A DNA stretch of 64,000 bases from Ehretia macrophylla (GCA_037974665.1 CM075768.1:62709816-62773815), one strand, 5' to 3'; counted from the first letter of the stretch, positions 12,115-24,535 are shown. Made by a program: numbers and translations. The notes: generated by a model not told the origin, from the sequence alone.

Positions 12115-12670
12115 CTTTTCAATTTTTTTTCCTCCGGTTAGGGTTGCTGAGATACTTTATCCACCACATTTCTATTATCGAATCCCACGGCAACTTGGGG
12201 AAGACAACTTCGCTTCACGTGGAGGCTGGGCCCGCAAACCGAGGGCATAGGGCTTGTGACCAAGTCTCTGTCGTTCCGGTGCCCATAACATTTGATCCGT
12301 TAGGAGTTTAGCGGCGCACAGCATACCGTTTAAAGCTCTCCGAGAGTTCTACGACGGGGGCAGCAAGCTTGCTCGCTGTGCCCTTTTTGGAGCCCAAAAT
12401 CGAACGTTTTCATCAGTTTCGGGCAACTGTTTTTATTAAGCTTCGTTTTTCCGTCCTGGATCGTATGTCGTGAGCTGTTGAAAGGACGAAAACCTTACTC
12501 GTGGGACAGTAGACGGCGCTACATTGCGTCGATATCACGTCTTGCGAGGATGCTGTGTAGTTGAAGCGGATGGGTTGTTGTTAAGCCCATTAGGCCTTCT
12601 GAATGGGCCATCTCTCTAGGCTGGGACTGTGAACCTTTAACACATAAAGGAATTGTGCCCCCAACATGAT

Positions 12671-12790
12671 GGGTACGATCATACTAGAACTAATGCACCG
12701 GATCCCATCAGAACTCCGAAGTTAAGGGTGCTTGGGCGTGAGTAGTACTAGGATGGGTAACCCCCTGGGAAGTCCTCATGTTGCACCCCC
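12671..12790 (+). rRNA. 5S rRNA gene 19
   Basis: Full length. Changes: G5A, C15T, C18A, C57G, A69T, G89A, G108A. The leader (ACATAAAGGAATTGTGCC) is of the second type, unusual this early in the array. Confidence 0.92.
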
Positions 12791-13348
12791 CTTTTCAATT
12801 TTTTTTCCTCCGATTAGGGTTGTCAAGATACTTTATCCATCACATTTCTATTAGCGAATCCCATGTCACCTTGGGCAAGAGAACTTCACTTCATGTAGAG
12901 GCTGGGCCCGTAATCTAAGGGCGTAGGGCTTGGAACCCTGTCTTTGTCGCTCCGGTGCCCATAACTTTTGATCCGTAAGGAGTTACACGACGCACAACAT
13001 ACCGTTGGAAAGCTATCCGAGAGCTCTATGACGAAGGCAGTAAGCTTGCTCTGCTGTTCCCTTTTTGGAGCCCTAAATCGAACGTTTTCATCTGTTTCAG
13101 GCCACTTTTCTTATTAAGCTAAGTTTTTCTGTACCGAATCGTACGTCGTGAGCAGTTAAAAGGATGACAACCTTACTTGCCTAACATTAGAGGGCTCTAC
13201 AAGGCGTCGTTATCACGTCTTGCGAGGATGCTGCATTGGTGAAGCGGATGGGTTGGCGGTAAGCCCAATGGGCCTTGTGAAAGGGCCATCTCTCTAGGCT
13301 GGGACTGTGAACCTATAACACAAAAAGGAATTCTACCCCCAACATGAC

Positions 13349-13468
13349 GGGTGTGATCATACCAGCACTAATGCACTGGATCCCATAAGAACTCCGAAGT
13401 TCAGCATGCTTGGGCGAGAGTAGTACTAGGATGGGTGACCCCGTGGGAAGTCCTCGTGTTGCACACCC
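13349..13468 (+). rRNA. 5S rRNA gene 20
   Basis: Full length. Changes: C6T, C29T, C39A, A54C, G58A, C95G, C117A. Box A has two changes and box C one. Confidence 0.92.
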
Positions 13469-14024
13469 CTTTTCAATTTTTTTCCTCCGGTTAGGGTTTC
13501 CAAGATACTTTATCCACCACATTTCTATTATCGAATCCCACGGCAACTTGGGCAAGACAACTTCGCTCTACGTGGAGGTTGGGCCCACAAACCGAGGGCG
13601 TAGGGCGTGTGACCAAGTCTCTGTCGCTCCGGTGCCCATAACTTTTGATCCGTAAGAAGTTACGTGGCGTACAGCAAACCGTTGGAAAGCTCTCCGATAA
13701 CTCTACGACGGGGGCAGCAAGCTTGCTTGCTGTGCCCTTTTTGGAGCCCAAAATCGAACGTTTTCATCAGTTTCGGGCAACCTTTTTTATTAAGCTTTGT
13801 TTTTCCGTCCCGGATCGTACGTCGTCAGGTGTTAAAAGGACGACAACCTTACTCGCGGGATATTAGAGGGTGGTACAATGCGTCGATATCACGTCTTGCG
13901 AGGATGCAGCATTGTTGAAGCGGATGGTTTGTTGTTAAGCCCATTGGGCCTTCTGAATGGGCCATCTCTCTAGGCTGGGACTGTGAACCTTTAGCACAAA
14001 AAGGAATTCTAACCCCATGATGAC

Positions 14025-14144
14025 GGGAGCGATCATACCAGCACTAATGCACTGGATTCCATCAGAACTCCGAAGAAAAGCGTGCTTGGGCAATAGTAGT
14101 ACTAGGATGGGTAACCCCCTAGGAAGTCCTAATGTTGCACACCC
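14025..14144 (+). rRNA. 5S rRNA gene 21 (heavily decayed)
   Basis: Full length but with about 12 changes: T4A, C29T, C34T, T52A, T53A, G68A, G70T, G89A, G97A, C107A, G108A, C117A. Box A, IE and box C are all hit, so it is very likely non-functional. Confidence 0.9.
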
Positions 14145-14700
14145 CTTTTCAATTTTTTTCCTCCGGTTAGGGTTGCCAAGATACTTTATCCACCACATTT
14201 CTATTATCAAATCCCACCGCCACTTGGGCAAGACAACTTCGCTCTACGTGGAGGTTGGGCCCGCAGACCGAGGGCGTAGGGCGTGTGACCAAGTCTCTGT
14301 CGCACCGGTGCCCATAACTTTTGATCCGTAAGGAGTTACGTGGTGCACAACATACCGTTGGAAAGCTCTCTGAGATCTCAACGACGGGGGCAGCTAGCTT
14401 TCTCGATGTGCCCTTTTTGGAGCTCAAAATTGAACGTTTTCATCATTTTCGGGCCACTTCTCTTATTAAGCTCTATTTTGCCGTCCCGGATCGTACGTCG
14501 TGAGCTGTTAAAAGGATGACAACCTTACTCGCGAGACATTAGACGGCGCTATAATGAGTCGATATCACGTCTTGCGCGGATGCTATGTTGTTGAAGCGGA
14601 TGGGTTGTTGTTAAGCCCATTGGGCCTTTTGAATGGGCCATCTCACAAGGTTGGGACTGTAAACCTTTAACACAAAAAGGAATTCTTCCCCCAACATGAC

Positions 14701-14820
14701 GGGTGCTATCATACCAGCACTAATGCACCAGATCCCATCAGAACTCCGAAGTTAAGCGTGCTTGGGCGAGAGTTGTACTAGAATGGGCGACCTCCGGGGA
14801 AGTCCTCGTGTTGAACCCCC
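14701..14820 (+). rRNA. 5S rRNA gene 22
   Basis: Full length. Changes: G7T, G30A, A74T, G82A, T88C, C93T, T96G, C114A. C93T gives CCTCC in box C, the base I recall as usual in plant 5S; this is the only copy here with it, but box C is otherwise damaged. Confidence 0.91.
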
Positions 14821-15376
14821 TTTTCAATTTTTTTTCCACTGGTCAGGGTTCCCAAGATAATTTATCCACGATATTTCTATTATCGAATACCACAGCACCT
14901 TGGGCAAGACAACTTCACTTAACGTGGAGGCTGGGCCCGCAAACCGAGGGCGTTGGGCTTGTAACCAAGTCTCTGTCGCTCCGGTGCCCATAACTTTTGA
15001 TCCGTAAGGAGTTACGTGGTGCACAGCATACCGTTGGAAAGCTCTCTGAGATCTCAACGACGGGGGCAGCTAGCTTTCTCGATGTGCCCTTTTTGGAGCT
15101 CAAAATCGAACGTTTTCATCATTTTCGGGCCACTTTTCTTATTAAGCTCTGTTTTTCTGTCTCGGATCGTACGTCGTGAGCAGTTAAAGGGACGACAACC
15201 TTACTCGCGGGACATTAGACGGCGCTACAATGCGTCGATATCACGTCTTGCAAGGATGCTGTGTTGTTGAAGCAGATGGGTTGTTGTTAAGCCCATTGGG
15301 CCTTCTGAATGGGCCATCTCTCTAGGCTGGGACTGTGAACTTTTAACCCAAAAAGGAATTCTACCCCGAACATGAC

Positions 15377-15496
15377 GGGTGCGATCATACCAGCACTAAT
15401 GCACCAGATCCCATCAGAACTCCGAAGTTAAGCGTGTTTGGGGGAGAGTAGTACTAGGATGGGTTACCCTTTGGGAAGTCCTCGTGTTACACCCCA
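15377..15496 (+). rRNA. 5S rRNA gene 23
   Basis: Full length. Changes: G30A, C61T, C67G, G89T, C94T, C95T, G113A. Box C carries three changes. Confidence 0.92.
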
Positions 15497-16053
15497 CTTT
15501 CCAATTTTTTTTCCTCCGGTTAGGGTTGCTGAGATACTTTATCTACCACATTTCTATTATCGAATCCCATGGCCCCTTGGGCAACACAACTTCGCTTCAC
15601 GTGGAGGCTGGGCCCGCAAACCGAGGGCGTAGGGCTTGTGACCAAGTCACTGTCGCTCCGGTGCCCATAACTTTTGATCCGTAAGGAGTTACGCTGCGCA
15701 CAGCATATCGTTGTAAAGCTCTCCGAGAGCTCTACGACAGGGGCAGCGAGCAAGCTTGGTGTACCCTTTTTGGATCCCAAAATCGAACGTTTTCATCATT
15801 TTTGGGACACTTTTCTTATTAAGCTATGTTTTTCCATCCCGAATCGTACGTCATGAGCTATTAAAAGGACGACAACCTTACTCGCGGGACATTAGAGGGC
15901 GGTACAATGTGTTGATATCACGTCTTGTGAGGATACTACGTTGTTGAAGCGGATGAGTTGTTGTTAAGCCCATTGGGCCATCTGAATGGGACATTCCTCT
16001 AGGCTAGGACTGTGAACCATTAACACAAAAAGGAATTCTACTCCCAACATGAC

Positions 16054-16173
16054 GGGTGCGATCATATCAGCACTAATGCACCGGATCCCATAAGAACTTC
16101 GAAGTTAAGCGTGTTTGGGCGAGAATAGTACTAGGATGGGTAACCCCCTGGGAAGTCTTCGTGTTGCAGCCCC
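16054..16173 (+). rRNA. 5S rRNA gene 24
   Basis: Full length. Changes: C14T, C39A, C46T, C61T, G72A, G89A, C105T, C116G. Gene 4 haplotype plus C46T, 13505 bp downstream of gene 4. Confidence 0.93.
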
Positions 16174-16729
16174 CTTTTCAATTTTTTTTCCTCCGGTTAG
16201 GGTTGCCAAGATACTTTATCCACCACATTTCTATTATCGAATCCCACGGCAACTTGGGCAAGCAACTTCGCTTCACGTGGAGGCTGGGCCCGCAAATCGA
16301 GGGCGTAGGGCTTGTGACCAAGTCTCTATCGCTCTGTTGCCCATAACTTTTGATCCGTAAGGAGTTATGCGGTGCACAGCATACAGTTGGAAAGCTCTCC
16401 GAGAGCTCTACGGCGGGGGCAGCAATCTTGCTCGCTGTGCCCTTTTTGGAGCCCAAAATCGAATGTTTTAATCAGTTTTGGGCAACTTTTTTTATTAAGC
16501 TCTGTTTTTCCGTCCTGGATCGTACGTCGTGAGCTTTTAAAAGGACGAAAACCTTACTCGCGGGACATTAGACAGCGCTACAATACGTCGATATCACGTC
16601 TTGCGAGGATGCTGTGTTGTTGAAGCGGATGGGTTGTTGTTAAGCCCATTGGGCCTTCTGAATGGGCCATCTCTCTAGGTTGGGACTGCGAACCTTTAAC
16701 ACAAAAAGGAATTCTACCCCCAACATGAC

Positions 16730-16849
16730 GGGTGCGATCATACCTGCACTAATACACCGGATCCCATCAGAACTTCGAAGTTAAGCGTGCTTGGGCGAGA
16801 GTAGTGCTAGGATGGGTGACCCCCTGGGAAGTCCTCGTGTTGCACCCCC
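16730..16849 (+). rRNA. 5S rRNA gene 25
   Basis: Full length with four changes: A16T, G25A, C46T, A77G. Boxes A and C are intact. Counterpart of gene 5, differing at 15/16. Confidence 0.94.
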
Positions 16850-17406
16850 CTTTTCAATTTTTTTTCCTCCGGTTAGGGTTGCCGAGATACTTTATCCACC
16901 ACATTTCTACTATCGAATCCCATGGCACCTTGGGCAACACAACTTCGCTTCACGTGGAGGCTGGGCCCGCAAACCGAGGGCGTAGGGCTTGTGATCAAGT
17001 CTATGTTGCTCCGGTGCCCATAACTTTTGATCCGTAAAGAGTTACGCGGCGTACAACATATCTTTGGAAAGCTCTCCGAGTGCTCTACGACGGGGGCAGC
17101 GAGCGATCTCGCTATGCCCTTTTTGGAGCCCAAAATCGAACGTCTTCATCAGTTTTGGGACACTTTTCTTATTAAGCTCTGTTTTTTCGTACCGAATCGT
17201 ACGTCGTGAGCTATTTAAAGCACGACAACCCTACTCGCGGGACATTAGAGAGTAGTACAATGTGTCGATATCACGTCTAGCGAGGATACTGCATTGTTGA
17301 AGCGGATGGGTTGTTGTTAAGCCCATTGGGCCTTCTGAATGGGCCATCTCTTTAGGCTGGGACTGCGAACCTTTAACACAAAAAGGAATTCTACCCCCAA
17401 CATGAC

Positions 17407-17526
17407 GGGTGCGATCATACCAGCACTAATACACCGGATCCCATCAGAACTCCGAAGTTAAGCGTTCTTGGGTGATAGTAGTACTAGGATGGGTGACCCC
17501 TTGGGAAGTCCTTGCGTTGCACCCCC
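17407..17526 (+). rRNA. 5S rRNA gene 26
   Basis: Full length and identical to gene 6, including the distinctive G60T, C67T, G70T, C107T and T109C. That identity marks a duplication rather than chance. Confidence 0.93.
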
Positions 17527-18083
17527 CTTTTCAATTTTTTTTCCTCCGGTTAGGGTTGCCAAGATACTTTATCCACCACATTTCTATTATTGAATCCCAC
17601 GGCACCTTGGGAAAGATAACTTCGCTTCACGTGGAGGCTGAGCCTGCAAACCGAGGGCGTAGGGCTTGTGACCAAGTATCTGTCGCTCCGGTGCCCATAA
17701 CTTTTGATCCGTAAGGAGTTACGCGTCGCACAACATATCATTGGAAAGCTCTCTGAGAGCTCCACGGCGGGGGCAGCGAGCTAGGTCGCTCTGCCCTTTT
17801 TGGAGCCCAAAATTGAACATTTTCATCAGTTTTTGGCCACTTTTCTTATTAAGCTCTGTTTTTCCGTCCCGAATCGTACGTCGTGAGCTGTTAAAAGAAC
17901 GACAACCTTACACGCGGGACATTAGAGGTCGGTACAATGTGTAGATATAACGTCTTGCGACGATGCTGCGTTGTTGAAGCGGATGGGTTGTTGTTAAGCC
18001 CATTGGGCCTTCGGAATGGTCCATCTATCTAGGCTGGGATTGTGAACCTTTAACACAAAAAGGGATTCTACCCCCAACATGAC

Positions 18084-18203
18084 GGGTGCGATCATACAAG
18101 CACTAATGCACCGGATCCCATCAGAACTCGAAAATTAAGCGTGCTTGGGCGAGAGTTGTACTAGGATGGGTGACCCCCTGGGAAGTCCTCGTCTTGCACC
18201 CCA
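18084..18203 (+). rRNA. 5S rRNA gene 27
   Basis: Full length. Changes: C15A, C47G, G48A, G51A, A74T, G110C. Counterpart of gene 7 (shared C15A and G48A). Its spacer keeps the 28 bp that unit 7 has lost. Confidence 0.92.
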
Positions 18204-18758
18204 TTTTCAATATTTTTTGCTCCGGTTATGGTTGCCAAGATACTTTATCCACCACATTTCGATTATCGAATCCCACGGCAACTTGGGCAAGACAATTTCG
18301 CTTCACGTGGAGGCTAGGCCCGCAAACCTAGGACGTAGGGCATGTGACCAAGTCTCTGTCGCTCCGGTGCCCATAACTTTTGATTTCTAAGGAGTTACGC
18401 GGCGCACAGCATACCGTTGGAAAGCCCTCTTAGAGTTCTACGACAGGGGCAGCAAGTTTGCTCACTGTGCCCTTTTTGGAGCCCAAAATCGAAAGTTTTC
18501 ATCAGTTTCGGGCAACATTTCTTAATAAGCTCTGTTTTTTCGTCCCGGATCGTACGTCGTGAGCTGTTAAAAGGACGACAACCCAACTCGCGGTATATTA
18601 GAGGGCAATACAATGCGTCGATATCACGTCTTGCGAGGATGCTGCGTTGTTGAAGCGGATGGGTTGCTGTTAAGCCCATTGGGCCTTCAGAATGTGCCAT
18701 CTCTCTAGGCTGGGACTTTGAACCTTTAACACAAAAAGGAATTCTACCCCCAAATGAC

Positions 18759-18858
18759 GGGTGCGATTATACCAGCACAAATGCACCGGATCCCATCAGA
18801 ACTCCGAAGTTAAGCGTGCTTGGGCGAGAGTAGTACTAGTACTAGGATGGGTGACGCC
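18759..18858 (+). pseudogene. Truncated 5S rRNA gene 28
   Basis: The gene runs normally to about position 94, then jumps into the middle of its own spacer at GCCCAAAATAG. The last 26 nt of the gene and the first part of the spacer are gone. Compared with unit 8, 307 bp are lost between two GCC copies. It also has a 6-bp TAGTAC duplication after position 78 and changes C10T, T21A and C92G. The distance to the next gene is only 376 bp. With box C broken and the terminator lost, this is a clear pseudogene. Confidence 0.95.
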
Positions 18859-19134
18859 CAAAATAGAACGTTTTCATCATTTTCAGGCAACTTTTCTTAT
18901 TAAGCTATATTTTTCTTATCCAGATCGTACGTCGTGAGTTGTTAAAAGGATGACAACCTTACTCGTGGGACATTAGACGGCGCTACAATGCGTCGATATC
19001 ACGTCTCGATAGGATGCTGCGTTGTTGAAGTGGATGAGTTGTTGTTAACCCCATTGGGCCTTCTGAATGGGCCATCTTTCTAGGCTGGGACTGTGAATCT
19101 TTAACACAAAAAAGAATTCTACCCCCAACATGAC

Positions 19135-19254
19135 GGGTGCGATCATACCAGCACTAATGCACCGGATCCCATCAGAACTCTGAAGTTAAGCATGCTTGGG
19201 CGAGAGTAGTACTAGGATGGGTAACCCTCTAGGAAGTCCTCGTGTTGCACCGCC
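19135..19254 (+). rRNA. 5S rRNA gene 29
   Basis: Full length. Changes: C47T, G58A, G89A, C94T, G97A, C118G. All but the last are transitions. The same set appears in the 3' part of gene 39. Confidence 0.92.
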
Positions 19255-19811
19255 CTTTTCAATTTTTTTTCCTCCGGTTAAGGTTTTCAAGACACTTTAT
19301 CCACCACATTTCTATTAGCGAATCCCACAACACCTTGGGCAAGACAACTTCGATTCACATGGAGGCTGGGCCCGTAAACCGTGGGCGTAGGGCTTGTGAC
19401 CAAGTCTCTTTCGCTCCGATGCCCATAACTTTTGATCCGTAAGGGGTTAAGCGGCACACAGCATACAGTTGGAAAGCTCTCTTAGAGCTCCACGACGGGG
19501 GCAGTAAGTTTACTTGCTGTGCCCTTGTTGGAGCCCAAAATCAAAAGTTTTTATTAGTTTCGGGGCACTTATCTTATTAAGCTCTGTTTTTCTGTCACAG
19601 ATCGTACGTCGTGAGCTGTTAAAAGAACGACAACCTTACTCGCGGGACATTACAGGGCGGTACAATGCGTCGATATCACGTCTTGCGAGGATGCTGCGTT
19701 TTTGAAGCGGATGGGTTGTTGTTAAGCCCATTGGGCCTTCTGAATGGGCCATCTCTCTAGGCTGGGACTGTTAACCTTTAACACAAAAAGGAATTCTACC
19801 CCCAACATGAC

Positions 19812-19931
19812 GGGTGCGATCATACCAGCACTAATGCACCAGATCCCATCGTAACTCCGAAGTTAAGCATGCTTGGGCGAGAGTAGTACTAGGATGGGTG
19901 ACCCCCTGGGAAGTCCTCGTGTTGCACCCCA
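19812..19931 (+). rRNA. 5S rRNA gene 30
   Basis: Full length with four changes: G30A, A40G, G41T, G58A. Box C is intact. Confidence 0.93.
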
Positions 19932-20489
19932 CTTTTCAATTTTTTTTTCCTCCGATTAGGGTTGCTAAGATACTTTATCCACCACATTTATATTATCGAA
20001 TCCCACAGCACCTTGGGCAAGACAACTTCGCTTCACATCGAGGCTGGGCCCGTAAACCGAGGGCGTAGGGCTAGTGACCAAGTCTCTGTCGCTCCGATGC
20101 CCATAACTTTTGATCCGTAAGGGGTTAAGCGGCACACAGCATACAGTTGGAAAGCTCTCTTAGAGCTCCACGACGGGGGCAGTAAGTTTACTTGCTGTGC
20201 CCTTTTTGGAGCCCAAAATTGAACGTTTTCATCAGTTTTGGGCAACTTTTCTTATTAAACTCTGTTTTTCCGCCCCGGATCGTACGTCGTGAGCTGTTAA
20301 AAGGACGACAACCTTACTCGCGGGACATTACAGGGTGGTATAATGCGTCGATATCACGTCTTGCGAGGATGCTGTTTTGTTGAAGTGAATGGGTTGTTGT
20401 TAAGCCCATTGGGCCTTCTGAATGGGCCATCTCTCTTGGCTGGGACTGTGAACCTTTAACACAAAAAGGAATTCTACCCCCAACATGAC

Positions 20490-20609
20490 GGGTGCGATCA
20501 TCCCAGAACTAATGCACTGGATCACATAAGAACTCCGAAGTTAAGTGTGCTTGGGCGAGAGTAGTACTAGGATGGATGACCCCCTGGGAAATCCTCGTGT
20601 TGCGCCCCC
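20490..20609 (+). rRNA. 5S rRNA gene 31
   Basis: Full length. Changes: A13C, C18A, C29T, C35A, C39A, C57T, G87A, G102A, A115G. Its spacer is 12 bp short, as in unit 41. Confidence 0.92.
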
Positions 20610-21154
20610 GTTTTCAATTTTTTTTCCTCCAGTTAGGGTTGCAAAGATATTTTATCCATCACATTTCTATTATCGAATCCCATGGCACCTTGGGCAAGAC
20701 AACTTCACTTCATGCGGAGGCTGGGCCCGCAAACCGAGGGCGTAGGGCTTGTGACCAAGTCTCTGTCGCTCCGGTGCCCATAACTTTTGATCCGTAACGA
20801 GTTATGCGGCGTACAACATAACGTTTAAAGCTCTCCGAGATCTCTACGACGGGGGCATCAAGATTGCTCGCTTTGCCCATTTTGGAGCCCAAAATTGAAC
20901 GTTTTCATCACTTTTCTTATTAAGGTCAGTTTTTTCGTCCCGAATCGTATGTCGTGAGTTGTTAAAAGGACGACAACCTTACTCGCGGGACATTAGAGGG
21001 CGGGACAATGCGTCGATATCATGTCTTGCGAGGATACTGCGTTGTTGACGCGGATGGGTTGTTGTTAAGCCCATTGGGCCTTCTGAATGGGCCATCTCTC
21101 TAGGCTGGGACTGTGAACCTTTAACACAAAAAGGAATTCTACCCCCAACATGAC

Positions 21155-21274
21155 GGGTGCGACCATACCAGCACTAATGCACCGGATCCCATCAGAACTC
21201 CGAAGTTAAGCGTGCTTGGGCGAGAGTAGTACTAGGATGGGTGACTCTCTGGGAAGTCCTCGTGTTGCACCCCC
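21155..21274 (+). rRNA. 5S rRNA gene 32
   Basis: Full length with three changes: T9C, C92T, C94T. Box A and the IE are intact. Counterpart of gene 43, which shares T9C. Confidence 0.94.
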
Positions 21275-21831
21275 CTATTCAATTTTTTTTCCTCTGGTTA
21301 GGGTTGCCATGATACTTTATCCACCACATTTCTATTATAGAATCCCACGACACCTTGCGCAAGACAACTTTACTTCACGTGGAGGCTGGGCCCGCAAACC
21401 GAGGGCGTAGGGCTTGTCACCAAGTCTCTGTCGCTTCGGTGCCCATAACTTTTGATCCGTAATGAGTTACACGGCGCACAGCATACCTTTGGAAAGCACT
21501 CCGAGAGCAATACAACGGGGGCAGCAAGCTTGCTCGCTTTTCCCATTTTGGAGCCCAAAATCGAACGTTTTCATCTATTTTGGGCTACTTTTTTTATTTA
21601 GCTCTGTTTTTTGGTCCCGAACCGTACGTCGTGTGCTGTTAAAAGTACAACAACCTTACTCGCGGGACATTAGATGGCTGTACAATGTGTCGATATCACG
21701 TCTTGCGAGGATGCTGCATTGTTGAAGTGGATGGGTTGTTGTTAAGCCCATTGCGCCTTATGAATGAGCCATCTCTCTAGGCTGGGACTGTGAACCTTTA
21801 ACACAAAAAGAAATTCTACCCCCACCATGAC

Positions 21832-21951
21832 GGGTGCTATCATACCAGCACTAATGCACCGAATCCCATCCGAACTCCAAAGTTAAGCATGCTTGGGCGA
21901 GAGTAGTACTAGGATGGGTGACCCCCTAGGAAGTCCTCGTGTTGCACCCCC
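21832..21951 (+). rRNA. 5S rRNA gene 33 (G7T/G31A haplotype)
   Basis: Full length. Changes: G7T, G31A, A40C, G48A, G58A, G97A, with leader CCACCATGAC instead of CAACATGAC. Counterpart of gene 44. Confidence 0.93.
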
Positions 21952-22508
21952 CTTTTCAAATTTTTTTCCTCCGGTTAGGGTTGCCAAGATACTTTAACCA
22001 CCACATTTCTGTTATTGAATCCCACAGCACCTTGGGCAAGACAACATCGCTTCACGTGGAGGCTAGGCCTGCAAACCGAGGGTGTAAGGCTTGTGCCCAA
22101 GTCTCTGTCGCTCTGGTGCCCATAACTTTTGATCCGTCAGAAGTTATGCGGCGCACATCATACAGTTGGAAAGCTCTTCGAGTGCTCTACGACGGGGATA
22201 GCAAGCTTGCTCGCTGTTCCCTTTTTGGAGCCCAAAATCGAACGTTTTCATCAGTTTCGGACCACTTTTCTTATTAAGCTCTATTTTTTCGTCCCAGATC
22301 GTACGTCGTGAGCTGTTAAGAGGACGACAACCTTACTCACTGGACATTAAGGGGCGGTACAATGCGTCGATATCATGTCTAGCGAGGATGCTGTGTTGTT
22401 GAAGCGGATGGGTTGTTGTTAAGCCCATTGGGCCTTCTGAAAAGGCCATCTCTCTAGGCTGGGACTGTGAACCATTAACACAAAAATGAATTCTACCCCC
22501 ACCATGAC

Positions 22509-22628
22509 GGGTGGTATCATACCAGCACTAGTGCACCGAATCCCATCAGAACTCCGAAGTTAAGCGTGCTTGGGCGAGAGTATTACTAGGATGGGTGACC
22601 CCCTAGGAAGACCTCGTTTTGCACCCCC
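22509..22628 (+). rRNA. 5S rRNA gene 34 (G7T/G31A haplotype)
   Basis: Full length. Changes: C6G, G7T, A23G, G31A, G75T, G97A, T103A, G110T. Identical to gene 45, 7428 bp downstream. Confidence 0.93.
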
Positions 22629-23183
22629 CTTTTCAATTTGTTTTCCTCCGGTTAGGGTTGCCAAGATACTTTATCCACCACATTTCTATTATTGAATCTC
22701 ACGGCACCTTGGGATGATAACTTCCTTTCACGTGGAGGATGGGCCCGCAAACCGAGGGCGTAGGGCTTGTGAACAAGTGTCTGTTGCTCTGGTGCCAATA
22801 ACTTTTGATCCGTAAGGAGTTACGCGGCGCACAGCATACCGTTGGAAAGCTCTCCGAGTGCTCTACGACAGTTGCATCAAGCTTGCTCGCTGCACCCTTT
22901 TTGGAGCCCAAAATCGAACGTTTTTATCAGTTTCAGTCCACTTTCTTATTATGCTCTGTTTTTCCGTCCCGGATCGTATGTCGAGAGCTTTTAAAAGGAT
23001 GACAACCTTACTCGCGGGACATTAGAGGGCGCTACAATGCGTCGATATCACCTCTTGCGAGAATCCTGCGCTGTTGAAGCGGATGGGTTGTTGTTAGGCC
23101 CATTGGTCCTTCTGAATAGGCCATCTCTCTAGGCTGGGACTGTGAACCGTTAACACGATAAAGAATTCTACCCCCAACATGAC

Positions 23184-23303
23184 GGGTGCGATCATACCAG
23201 CATTAATGCACCGGATCACATCAGAACTACGAAGTTAAGAGTGCTTGGTGGAGAGTAGTACTAGGATGGGTGACCCCTTGGGAAGTCCTCGTGTTGCACC
23301 CCC
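23184..23303 (+). rRNA. 5S rRNA gene 35
   Basis: Full length. Changes: C20T, C35A, C46A, C57A, G66T, C67G, C95T. Counterpart of gene 46. Confidence 0.92.
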
Positions 23304-23858
23304 GTTTCAATTTTTTTTCCTCCGGTTAGGGTTGCCAGGTTACTTTATCCACCACATTTCTATTATCGAATCCCACGGCACCTTGGGCAAGACAATTTCG
23401 CTTCACGTGGAGGCTGGGCCCGCAAACCGAGGGCGTAGGGCTTGTTACCATGTGTCTGTCGCCCCGGTGCCCATAACTTTTGATCCGTAAGGAGTTACGC
23501 GGCGCACAGCATACCGTTAGAAAGCTCTCCGAGAGCTCTACGACAGGCGTTGCAGCTTGCTTGCTGTAACCTTTTTGGAGCCCAAAATCGAACGTTTTCA
23601 TCAGTTTTGGTCCACTTTTCTTATTAAGTTCTGTTTTTCCGTCCCGGATCGTACGTCGTGAACTGTTAAAAGGATGACAACCTTAGTCGCGGGACATTAA
23701 AGGATGCTACAATGCGTCGATATCACGTCTTGCGAGGATGCTGCGTTGTTGAACCGGAAGGGTTGTTGTTAGGCCCATTGGGCCTTCTGAATGGGGTATC
23801 TCTCTCGGCTGGCACTGTGAACCGTTAACACAAAAAGGAATTCTACCCCCAACATGAC

Positions 23859-23978
23859 GGGTGCGATCATACCAATACTGATGCACCGGATCCCATCAGA
23901 ACTCCGAAGTTAAGCGTGCTTGGCCGAGAGTAGTACTAGGATGGGTGACCCCCTGGGAAGTCCTCGTGTTGTATCCCC
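23859..23978 (+). rRNA. 5S rRNA gene 36
   Basis: Full length. Changes: G17A, C18T, A22G, G66C, C114T, C116T. Boxes A and C are intact; the 3' strand of the terminal stem is weakened. Confidence 0.93.
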
Positions 23979-24535
23979 CTTTTCAATTTTTTTTCTTCCG
24001 GTTAGGGTTGCCAAGATAATTTATCCACCACATTTCTATTATCAAATCCCACAGCACCTTGGGCAAGACAACTTCGCTTCACGTGGAGGCTGGGCCCGCA
24101 AACTGAGGGCGTAGGGCTTGTGACCAAGTCTTTGTCGCTCCGGTGCCCATAACTTTTGATCCGTAAGGAGTTACGCGGCGTACAGCATACCGTTGGAAAG
24201 TTCTCCGAGAGCTCTACGACGGGGGCAGCAATCTAGCTCGCTATGCCCTTTTTGGAGCCCAAAATCGAACGTTTTCATCAGTTTCGGGTCACTTTTCTTA
24301 TTAAGCTCTGTTTTTCCTTCCCGGATCGTACATCGTGAGTTGTTAAAAGAACGACAACCTTACTCGCGGGACATTAGAGGGCGCTACATTGCGTCGATAT
24401 CACGTCTTGCGACGATGCTGCGTTGTTGAAGCGGATGGGTTATTGTTAGGCCCATTGGGCCTTCTGAATGGGCAATCTCTCTAGGCTGGGACTGTAAACC
24501 GTTAACACAATAAGGAATTCTACCCCCAACATGAC

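Larger units (their letters stand above)
9287..13348 (+). repeat. Multi-unit duplication II, copy 2 (units 14-19)
   Basis: Second copy; the alternation of the TGGTGC-start genes (16, 18) with genes 15 and 17 is preserved. Confidence 0.8.
15760..18858 (+). repeat. Multi-unit duplication I, copy 2 (units 24-28)
   Basis: Second copy of the 4-8 block. It keeps the 28 bp deleted in spacer 7 but carries the truncation of gene 28. Confidence 0.8.

Noticed and set aside
18759-19134. Assembly error at the short unit 28
   Set aside because: GCC microhomology and a neighbouring 6-bp duplication look like a biological deletion; only long reads could exclude an assembly cause.
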